NCBI GenBank assembly: GCA_028065135.1
Contig: JAPTWR010000201.1
Location: 1-39,175, forward strand
From: Acidithiobacillus sp.
GTDB taxonomy: Bacteria > Pseudomonadota > Gammaproteobacteria > Acidithiobacillales > Acidithiobacillaceae
Length of the DNA: 39,175 bases
Direction: 5' to 3'
The translations under genes were made by a program, and so were the position numbers. The notes beneath the pieces were generated by a model, which had not been told where the DNA came from, did not search any database, and saw nothing but the letters and a program-made list of their open reading frames with translations. This document shows, in pieces, positions 7,952-14,737 of the stretch (position 1 is its first letter; every line of letters begins with the position of its first letter).

Positions 7952-9390
7952 CCCCCTATTCCCATGCCTGCCTCCCGGTCGTGACGCGGAACGGGTGCAT
8001 TGTCGAGTACCTTGGGCTTGATCAGGTCATTCCAGTCTTTTCGGCCCTCGGGCGGAAACTCGGTGCGAACGTTGATCATAGGCATATGGAACTTCTGGTT
8101 TTCGCTCGCCAGATAACGCTCCATGTGTACAGCAAATCCGCGCCCAGCATCGTCATTGTCGAAGGCCAATACCACTTTATGCGGCTCATTCTTGCGGATG
8201 AGCGCGGACAAGGATTTTTCGGCAGCGGCAGAAGGCGTGCCACCGACGGAGACATAGATATCACCAGGATGGCGCCCGTCCATTTGCGCTTTTGAAAGCG
8301 CATCAATGGACGACTCGCACAGGACCATCTTCTGGCAAAATCCAATATCGTCCGGGCCGCGTCCATCGGCATTGTCAAAGTCCTTATGCTTGAACACTGC
8401 GATGCCCCGGTTGCCGTGGAAGCCGCTGAAGGTCTTATCTTTGCCTGGACCTTTCTTTTCCCATCCAGAAATGACCGGCTGGTTATCTTTGTTGAGCGCG
8501 ACATGGGCAAAAGCTACGTTGTGGAATTCTCCACCTTTCCCGGTGCGGTAAACTTCGGTGCGAATGCTCTTGCCATAAGCCACAAGCGTCTCCGGTTCCA
8601 GCCCGCGTTTTTCCGTCAGGTAGAGGGTGGACTTGGGAGAAAGGGGGGATAGTTGCCTCCATTCCTGTTTGCGATCTTCAATCTGCGGCATGTCCACCAC
8701 GGTAGCGCGTGGCTGCGGCTGCGTTTGCCGAAGCAACACTTCTGGCCGATGGGTATTGCCGAATCCTCTGAGATATTGACGGACTTCGCCGATCGTGGCA
8801 CTGGGTAGTACATGGCTTTGCGTAAACTGGATGACGCCACCCTTGTCCTGATCCTTGTTTTGTTGATGGAAGTAAAAGTTCTTGCCGGAGTGGATAACGA
8901 TGGTGTCACCAGCGGGACCGCGATATTTTTCCCATGTCCCGGTGGATTCCTTGGCGTCAAAGGACCACCCGTGGGCTTCTGCAAAGCTGCTTAGAGATAT
9001 GTCAGCGTTAAATTGTTGCAGTTCATCGCGTCCAGCATCCTGGTAGCGATGGTCTAGATCATTCAACACCTCTGCGGCTGCGGCGGATTTTTCTGGGTGT
9101 GCGTAGACAGAGAGTGCATTGGCCGCTTCGCGGAAACCAGAGGCCCCGTGCACTTGCAGAAAATTGATGGCGTTGCCCTTATTGCTGGGATTGTTCTGGT
9201 CCCGATAGAGCCATTTGCCATCCGGCAGTCGGGATATCGTTAAGCGTTCCGAATGGTCCGCACTCTCGGCGGCAAAGCGCCCAGGACCAGTTTGCTGGAG
9301 ACCATAGCCGTGATCGGCAAGGATGGCTGGCAGCGGGATGCGGGTGAGGGCATCGGTATCGATGCGGGAAGTGGAAGATTGAAGTGACAT
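7948..9390 (-). CDS. DUF3991/TOPRIM primase-like protein
   Basis: A 480-residue protein. Two similar N-terminal segments (starting near IPLPAILADHGYGLQQTG and ISLSSFAEAHGWSFDAKEST) look like the zinc-ribbon-type primase domain repeated, though the zinc cysteines are missing. The middle has the DUF3991-type segment YLTEKRGLEPETLVAYGKSI. The C-terminal TOPRIM domain has VLCESSIDALS (glutamate) and VVLAFDNDDAGRGFAVH (DxDxG). Such proteins are common on conjugative plasmids and probably prime complementary-strand synthesis on transferred DNA. The start ATG at 9390 has GGAG 8 bases upstream. It leads a tightly overlapping set with the methylase and the acyltransferase-like gene. Confidence 0.82.
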   Translation of the reverse strand: MSLQSSTSRIDTDALTRIPLPAILADHGYGLQQTGPGRFAAESADHSERLTISRLPDGKWLYRDQNNPSNKGNAINFLQVHGASGFREAANALSVYAHPEKSAAAAEVLNDLDHRYQDAGRDELQQFNADISLSSFAEAHGWSFDAKESTGTWEKYRGPAGDTIVIHSGKNFYFHQQNKDQDKGGVIQFTQSHVLPSATIGEVRQYLRGFGNTHRPEVLLRQTQPQPRATVVDMPQIEDRKQEWRQLSPLSPKSTLYLTEKRGLEPETLVAYGKSIRTEVYRTGKGGEFHNVAFAHVALNKDNQPVISGWEKKGPGKDKTFSGFHGNRGIAVFKHKDFDNADGRGPDDIGFCQKMVLCESSIDALSKAQMDGRHPGDIYVSVGGTPSAAAEKSLSALIRKNEPHKVVLAFDNDDAGRGFAVHMERYLASENQKFHMPMINVRTEFPPEGRKDWNDLIKPKVLDNAPVPRHDREAGMGIGG

Positions 9391-9571
9391 GACAGGTCTC
9401 CAATAAGTGGTCCTGCCCTGTATTCGGACGTTGGAGGACGTGTTTCATGTCGGGGATACTGGTTTGTCGTGATGGGGTCAGAGAAAATCAAAGCCCGCTT
9501 ACGGTGGCGGGTCGGTCAAGCCCTGGATGCAAACGAGAATAAAAGCATCCATGCCCGGCTGCGAAGAATGC

Positions 9572-11449
9572 TCAACGCTCCTTGTCAGGTCTCTCTTGCC
9601 GTGGAGTAGGGCGGCTGGCTTTTTCCATATTCCGCGTACTTTCGTCATACTGATGTTTTGGTTGTGCCGCTTCTCGCTCTTGCTGCCAGACTTTCTGCAA
9701 ATCCTGATCCCGGACCTGAATACCCAGTCGAGCGGCGGCGCGGGCGGCCTGCTCCCGAAATGCGGCGCTGCCGGTGATGTCCACCGCGCCATACTTCTGC
9801 GCGGCAATCCGCAAGGCGGCTTCCACGGTGGATTCGGCCCGATCATGGATGTCGATACGTGGGCCGGTGTCGGTGAACAGATCATGGCCATGCGCGTCGC
9901 GGTAATGGATCAACTGACGGCGGTGGTCGATTTCATGATGTAGCCTGGAAAGAATGGGCTTGAGGGCTTCCAGTTCCTCGCCCTCGATGCCGTTCTTCTT
10001 CTGGTTGTCATTCCGCCGCTCCCGATACCGGATACCCCGCAGGGCGGCCTTGGCGGCCTCATCCTCTATCGGCGGAGCGGCCTGCTGTTCCAGCCAATCG
10101 CGCCAGACCATGGTGCGCGGCAAGGCGTGGCGCTCTTTGAGGTGCCGTTTTTGTAAGGCTTCCTTTTCACTGGCCGCCGTGAACGCCCACAAGGAAGTCG
10201 CGGCTTGCCGGCCCATGCCGGTGGCGACCTTGCGCGTGATGAACAGGGACTTGCGGCCCTTGTGGTCCTGCCGCTGGGTCTCACGTTCAGCTTTCTGCCG
10301 TGCCAATAGCGCCTTGCGGGCATCCCGCCGGGTGTCCTTGATACACTGTTGATCAGCCTGGTACCGGGTATGCAGATCCTCGCGGGCCTTTTGCCGCTCG
10401 GCGCGGCGCCTGGCGCGATGCCCTTTCTGGTCATTGTGCTGCGTGGGCCCATCTTGTAGTTGGCCGGATTGCGCCTGATGCAGGAATGCCTCATAGGTGG
10501 TGGATGGGTTTTTGGAAGAAGGGGAGGGTGGTACGAAAACACCTAGACGTTGTTCCAGCTTCATTCGGGTGCAATTTCGATCGAGCTTGGAAATAGGACA
10601 GGCCAGAGTGCGGCCATTGTCCAACGTGGTGGTGACCACCATGCCGGTGCCCTTAGTCTGGATAGCCATGCCATACGGCGCCAGTGCCTCGTGCAAGGTC
10701 TGCCATGTCGCACCGGCCGGATTCTCTAAGACTTTGCGCAAAGCAGTGGCCGGTTCACCCTGTGCCCATTCCTGGAAACTCGGTGCGCCCTGGCTCCGTT
10801 CGGCGGCCTTGGCGGCCTGTGTGGTGCGCGGGCCATGTTCGTCGCCACCTTTCAACAAGCCTTTCTCCAGACGCTCTTTGCGGGACATGCGGACAATCTG
10901 CGGTCCGCTTTTGGTATCAAGAGTCACATAGGGGCCGTTGTCCCGCCGGAACCCATGAATGATTTCCAGTTCCCGCATCGCCTTGTCAATGACGTGGTAA
11001 TCCCTGCGCGGAGGCCCCATGACGATACCTTTCTCCGGGTGGACCCGGTTGACGGCGATATGCACATGGTCATTGTCGGTGTCATGGTGAATCGCCCAGA
11101 CCGCCTGGCATTCCTCCATGCCCAAAGCCTTCAAGGTGTACTGGACGCATTCTTTTACCTGCTTCGGCGTGGGCTTTTCGCCTTCTTGCCAGGAGAGAAT
11201 CAGGTGGTAAACCGGATCGCCCTTGAACTTGCCGTTTTTGGTGGTTTTCGCGGCGGCCATGTCCATTTGCTTGATGGCGAGATCCAGATCCTCCGCATCC
11301 GTATCCAGATTCAGCGCACCCATTTCCTTCTTGTCCACTTCACGACCCTTGCCGTCCGCCTCGCGGGCGACGTAATTCACCAGGTCCGCGAACGGGCTCT
11401 TGCCAAGACCTTTTGCTCCAATACGAGACTTGCCGACCTTGCCTAGCAT
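9572..11449 (-). CDS. MOBP-type conjugative relaxase (TraI/MobA family)
   Basis: A 625-residue protein. An N-terminal tyrosine sits in DLVNYVAREA (Y26, likely nicking residue). YHLILSWQEGEKPT is motif II-like, and AIHHDTDNDHVHIAVNRVHP (about residues 119-138) is the three-histidine metal motif III of MOBP relaxases. The remainder is charged and helical, with a VWRDWLEQQA segment typical of plasmid relaxase C-termini. It nicks one strand at oriT and stays bound covalently during transfer. The start ATG at 11449 overlaps the mobC stop by 7 bases and has GGGGAGG upstream. Neighbours on both sides are transfer genes. Confidence 0.92.
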   Translation of the reverse strand: MLGKVGKSRIGAKGLGKSPFADLVNYVAREADGKGREVDKKEMGALNLDTDAEDLDLAIKQMDMAAAKTTKNGKFKGDPVYHLILSWQEGEKPTPKQVKECVQYTLKALGMEECQAVWAIHHDTDNDHVHIAVNRVHPEKGIVMGPPRRDYHVIDKAMRELEIIHGFRRDNGPYVTLDTKSGPQIVRMSRKERLEKGLLKGGDEHGPRTTQAAKAAERSQGAPSFQEWAQGEPATALRKVLENPAGATWQTLHEALAPYGMAIQTKGTGMVVTTTLDNGRTLACPISKLDRNCTRMKLEQRLGVFVPPSPSSKNPSTTYEAFLHQAQSGQLQDGPTQHNDQKGHRARRRAERQKAREDLHTRYQADQQCIKDTRRDARKALLARQKAERETQRQDHKGRKSLFITRKVATGMGRQAATSLWAFTAASEKEALQKRHLKERHALPRTMVWRDWLEQQAAPPIEDEAAKAALRGIRYRERRNDNQKKNGIEGEELEALKPILSRLHHEIDHRRQLIHYRDAHGHDLFTDTGPRIDIHDRAESTVEAALRIAAQKYGAVDITGSAAFREQAARAAARLGIQVRDQDLQKVWQQEREAAQPKHQYDESTRNMEKASRPTPRQERPDKER

Positions 11450-11799
11450 GGGGCGTCCTCCCCATCGCCGGGTGCAACCCCATCGTCTACCGGTAACGAT
11501 TCCTCAATCCGGCTGGCGATGCCCAGGAGCCGGTGCGACAGGTCCAGAAACTCATTGCGCTGTGTGAGATTCCAGCCCGTCTGCTCGCTGTCCTTGCTGT
11601 GCTTCAACAGCAGTCCGCCCATCCGGACCAGCATCTCCACGGCATCCTCATCTAGGTGGCAGACCATGGGAATGCTGCATATCGCATTGCGGGCAAAGGC
11701 CGATAGCGGCTGGCGATAGGCAGCCGCCCTGGCCTTTACGGTGGCATAGTCCTCCGGCAACATGCGGAGACGAAGGACGGTGGTGTATTGGGTGGGCAT
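11443..11799 (-). CDS. mobC: MobC-like relaxosome accessory protein
   Basis: A 118-residue protein starting MPTQYTTVLRLRMLPEDYAT, with the strand-helix-helix pattern of a ribbon-helix-helix DNA-binding domain and a helical C-terminus. An upstream TTG start is possible, but ATG 11799 has GGGGGA placed 5 bases before it. Position just upstream of and overlapping the relaxase is classic for MobC/TraJ-type proteins, which bind oriT and help the relaxase open the strands. Its C-terminus encodes VAPGDGED over a partial copy of the palindromic repeat. Confidence 0.8.
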   Translation of the reverse strand: MPTQYTTVLRLRMLPEDYATVKARAAAYRQPLSAFARNAICSIPMVCHLDEDAVEMLVRMGGLLLKHSKDSEQTGWNLTQRNEFLDLSHRLLGIASRIEESLPVDDGVAPGDGEDAPC

Positions 11800-11850
11800 G
11801 GGTTCCCCCGATTCCGGTAGCAAGTCCTACCGGGTATAGGGAGCGAGGGG
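11800..11850. other. Candidate oriT next to mobC
   Basis: CCGGTAG (11814-11820) and CTACCGG (11827-11833) form a perfect 7-bp inverted repeat with a 6-base loop. Read on the minus strand, the adjoining sequence is CTCCCTATACCCGG, loosely like the CCTATCCTGCCCGG nic region of RP4. Proximity to mobC supports an oriT, but the nic match is imperfect; the hairpin could instead control mobC translation. Confidence 0.4.
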
Positions 11851-11873
11851 ACCTGATGAGGGTTTTTGACGGC

Positions 11874-12130
11874 ATGCTTCACTGGATCGCGGACAGCCGT
11901 AGCGGATTTGTGGCCTTACTGATGACGGCCTTCATCGCGGCAAGGCGATATATGCGCTGCCCGCGCTGATGGTCTGGAGCGTGGGTAGTCCGCACAGGAT
12001 GACCATCACCCTGGTGGATCTTCTGCTGGGCTGGACCATCCTTGGCCGGGTTACCGCTCTGGTCTGGGCGGTCATGTCTGGGAATGACGGAAGTTTTGAT
12101 GAGGACCCGTCACCCAGGAGGGAACCCTGA
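11874..12130 (+). pseudogene. Frameshifted superinfection-immunity-like membrane protein
   Basis: The first frame reads MLHWIADSRSGFVALLMTAF and then runs into a stop near 11970. From about 11945 another frame reads IYALPALMVW followed by LVDLLLGWTILGRVTALVWA and ends at TGA 12128-12130. Joined, these give a small two-helix membrane protein whose LLLGWTxxGxxxALVWA segment is the signature of the superinfection immunity family. The downstream part lacks its own good start, so a one-base change near 11936-11945 probably broke the gene. It lies divergent to the mob operon. Confidence 0.6.
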
Positions 12131-12178
12131 ATGCGGTAGCCTCAATCTAAGCCTGTGGGATATATGGTAAATCACATC

Positions 12179-12685
12179 TCAGGACGTTACCGTGTCATCC
12201 CGTACCGCTGTTCGCTGCTTTTTAATGGTTACCTTTGCCTGATGTTTTTGCCCATAATGAGCAGACTCCTTCGGGATCTGTTTGGCGGACTTTTCGGGCT
12301 GTTGTAAATCTTGAGGATAGTGGAAGCGGTTTTTTGCCAGTTTCGCTTGAAATGCATGTGATGGGATATGTTTAGATCCCTGACCCTCGTGGATATTGAC
12401 CATATCACGTAGTTCCTTGCCGGGCTTAAAGTGGATAGTCCGCTTGGGCGGCACATCGACGGATTCCCCGGTTCTGGGGTTGCGGCCTCTCTTCGCGCCC
12501 AGGTCATGGTGGCTGAATGCCCCAAAACCACGAATCTCGACCCTGCTGCCGTCCACGATGGTCTCCCCTATATATGCCAGAATCTGATCAACCGCCTGGT
12601 GTATATCCTGCCGGGGTAGATCAGGAAACTGATTCTGCTTCATCTGCAAGTGGATGGACGCTATCAATTCAGATTTGGTTGGCAC
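12179..12685 (-). CDS. IHF-beta/HU-like DNA-binding protein with basic tail
   Basis: A 168-residue protein. The first 95 residues match IHF-beta: MPTKSELIASIHLQMKQ, then VEIRGFGAFSHHDLGAKRGR with NPRTGES (the beta-arm that inserts into the minor groove) and HFKPGKELRDMVN. Chromosomal IhfB is about 95 residues. Here an extra 70-residue tail rich in Lys, Gln and His follows, which is unusual and could bind DNA or a partner. IHF-type proteins bend DNA at origins, oriT and recombination sites. A plasmid-borne version near the mob region may help assemble the relaxosome or may repress transfer genes. Confidence 0.88.
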   Translation of the reverse strand: MPTKSELIASIHLQMKQNQFPDLPRQDIHQAVDQILAYIGETIVDGSRVEIRGFGAFSHHDLGAKRGRNPRTGESVDVPPKRTIHFKPGKELRDMVNIHEGQGSKHIPSHAFQAKLAKNRFHYPQDLQQPEKSAKQIPKESAHYGQKHQAKVTIKKQRTAVRDDTVTS

Positions 12686-13006
12686 GTGGGTTACCTTTTT
12701 GAACCGTGTTCTGCGTTAGTGGTTGGTGTTGAGTGCTTATCTTTTGAATAGCATGGTGGCATAGTACATCAGCAAAAGTTGTCATGTATACGGGGTGTTA
12801 TACCGTTAGGCGGCATATGGGTGGCGCATCAGCAAATTTGCTGCCGATGGTTGACCGGTGAGCAAGGCCATCAATCGCCCGAGACAGATGGGGCCAGACC
12901 TGATAACTCGCCAAGTTGCAGGCTGATGGCCTGTCCAGCATACTGACCCGATAAGGGTACTGTGGTCGGTAAATAGATTGCAGCCCCCTATTGAAAAGGA
13001 AACCGC
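12686..13006. promoter_or_regulatory. Divergent promoter region between the IHF-like and YbjQ-family genes
   Basis: This 321-bp gap separates two diverging genes. It contains a perfect 14-bp palindrome CAGCAAATTTGCTG at 12830-12843, preceded by CAT, and a half-site-like CATCAGCAAAAG near 12766. These look like operator sites for a dimeric regulator. No gene is seen in it. Confidence 0.5.
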
Positions 13007-13357
13007 GTGGCCGCAGAACAGAGTCCTGTCCTCATCCTCACCATCAACGACTGCCCCGGCATGCGTGTGGTACGGGTCATGGGGCCGGTCTACGGCACGG
13101 GTGTCCGATCCCGCAATATCGTCGGCAATTTTCTTGGTGGGGTCCGCGCCATCTTTGGTGGGAAGCAGGCTGGATATCTCAAAATGATTGCCCAGACGCG
13201 GGATGATGCCCTGGAACAACTGGCCGAACATGCCCGGTCTCTCGGCGCCAATGTCGTCCTGGGGATGCGATTTGATTCCGGTGAATTTGATGCCGGACAG
13301 GGACAAGCCATGAATGAAGTCACGGCCTATGGGACTGCGGTGGTAGTGGAAGGATGA
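13007..13357 (+). CDS. YbjQ family protein (UPF0145)
   Basis: A 116-residue protein starting at GTG 13007, with AAAAGGA about 6 bases upstream. The pattern matches the YbjQ/UPF0145 family: VRVMGPVYGTGVRSRNI, then GYLKMIAQTRDDALEQLAEH with ARSLGANVVLGMRFDS and a final AYGTAVVVE. Members form pentameric beta-rich rings; their role is not known. The gene stands directly before the defence locus, with 40 bases to the SIR2 gene, but nothing in it points to a defence role. Confidence 0.85.
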   Translation: MAAEQSPVLILTINDCPGMRVVRVMGPVYGTGVRSRNIVGNFLGGVRAIFGGKQAGYLKMIAQTRDDALEQLAEHARSLGANVVLGMRFDSGEFDAGQGQAMNEVTAYGTAVVVEG

Positions 13358-13397
13358 GACTCGTGAACGGGTTGTTTGACGCATATAGGGGTTGGTA

Positions 13398-14714
13398 ATG
13401 CTGGAGATTCCGGAAGGGCAAGAGCACACAGTATATCTTCTCGGTGCGGGGTTCTCGGCTGAGCGGGGCATTCCCATGATGGATGGGTTTGTTACCCGGA
13501 TGATAGAAGCAAACGGCTGGCTGCGAAGTGAGGGTAGAACTGCTGAAAGCGATGACATAATCAAACTACTAAAGTATCGACACGATATTTCATCAGCAGC
13601 ATTACGCTGTGTTATCCGTCCGGACAATATTGAGGACTTGCTTAGTGCGGCCGCTGCCGAGCCGTCTGACCAATATCAGGGATTGGATAGGTGCATAAGA
13701 AGGTCTATCGCCGCAACAATAGATTACACGGAAAAACAGGCTATTGAGCCAAAACAAATTGGGCTTGTTTTGGGTAATACGGATTTTAATTCTGAAAAAA
13801 TACCCCCTTTGTGGAAGAGTATCGAGAGTTCCACCTATGAGGCCTCGGCCAAAGCTGTCAAAGTACCAGCCTATGATTTTTATGTGGCTGCAATGACTGA
13901 CCGTTTATATGAACGCCGCAGCGGAAAACATACATTTATCAGTTATAACTATGATTTACTGTTGGAGAGGTCGCTGCGCAGCATGGGAATACCCATGTCC
14001 TATGGGTTTTCGGAAGATGAGTTGCTTTCCGATGATCGTGAAGGCGGATTCGTAGATGATAGTGAAATTAACTGGAATTTGCGACTTGGTGCTTGTACAA
14101 ATGACTGTGTGCAAATTTTAAAAATGCATGGGTCTATGAATTGGTACCTGCAGTATCGTCAGCATCATTCTAAAAGTGGTCAAACCCAGCCCGTTCTGAG
14201 TGTCAGGGAAGAATACGAACCTGATTGCGCTGATGAACTTTTTATCCAGCCTCCTACATGGCAGAAGAGACAAAATAGTCGGGACGGGAATGGCAAAGAA
14301 GGCGGCTTGGTATCTCTGTGGAGCAATGCCATAAAAGCCTTGTCAACCGCCACAAAAATTGTTGTAATTGGTTATTCATTTCCTATTACTGATTATTATG
14401 TGAAATCCATGTTTCAGATAGGTCTGAAAAGTAATATTGGTCTGGGAAAGATAATAATCGTAAATCCATCCCTCGATCCAGATAAGCGTGACGGGAAAGA
14501 GAGGGAAGATTATCTTTCTCGTATGCGGGTAATATTTAATGAACAGCTATTTGAGAGTGGTGTTGTAACGCTGATCTCAATGAGTACAAGAGATGCATTA
14601 CAAGGCTCCAATAATGCTCCGATGATCGTTACCCCTGGCAATCACAGGCTTTTTCAAATTCTTAATCCGCAAGCACATAATCGGCCTTCGCCTTTTTTAT
14701 ACGCAGAGGCATAA
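13398..14714 (+). CDS. SIR2-domain defence protein
   Basis: A 438-residue protein. Sirtuin-like NAD-binding features are visible: VYLLGAGFSAERGIP (residues 12-26), FISYNYDLLLE (residues 180-190, cf. TNYD), LKMHGSMNW (the HGS motif, 244-246) and IVVIGYSFPITDYYV. This is the SIR2_2-type fold found in anti-phage proteins that deplete NAD+. No separate sensor domain is obvious. The gene ends 23 bases before the SNF2 helicase and is more AT-rich than it. It may be the effector of the SNF2/Mod/Res locus or a separate insertion at its 5' side. Confidence 0.85.
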   Translation: MLEIPEGQEHTVYLLGAGFSAERGIPMMDGFVTRMIEANGWLRSEGRTAESDDIIKLLKYRHDISSAALRCVIRPDNIEDLLSAAAAEPSDQYQGLDRCIRRSIAATIDYTEKQAIEPKQIGLVLGNTDFNSEKIPPLWKSIESSTYEASAKAVKVPAYDFYVAAMTDRLYERRSGKHTFISYNYDLLLERSLRSMGIPMSYGFSEDELLSDDREGGFVDDSEINWNLRLGACTNDCVQILKMHGSMNWYLQYRQHHSKSGQTQPVLSVREEYEPDCADELFIQPPTWQKRQNSRDGNGKEGGLVSLWSNAIKALSTATKIVVIGYSFPITDYYVKSMFQIGLKSNIGLGKIIIVNPSLDPDKRDGKEREDYLSRMRVIFNEQLFESGVVTLISMSTRDALQGSNNAPMIVTPGNHRLFQILNPQAHNRPSPFLYAEA

Positions 14715-14737
14715 CCTATCCGAAAGCTGAACTAATC

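Noticed and set aside
12806..13627. 273-residue minus-strand frame opposite the YbjQ-family gene
   Set aside because: It is antisense to a recognisable gene and to the start of the SIR2 gene; its translation is Ser/Arg/Pro-rich with no family resemblance.
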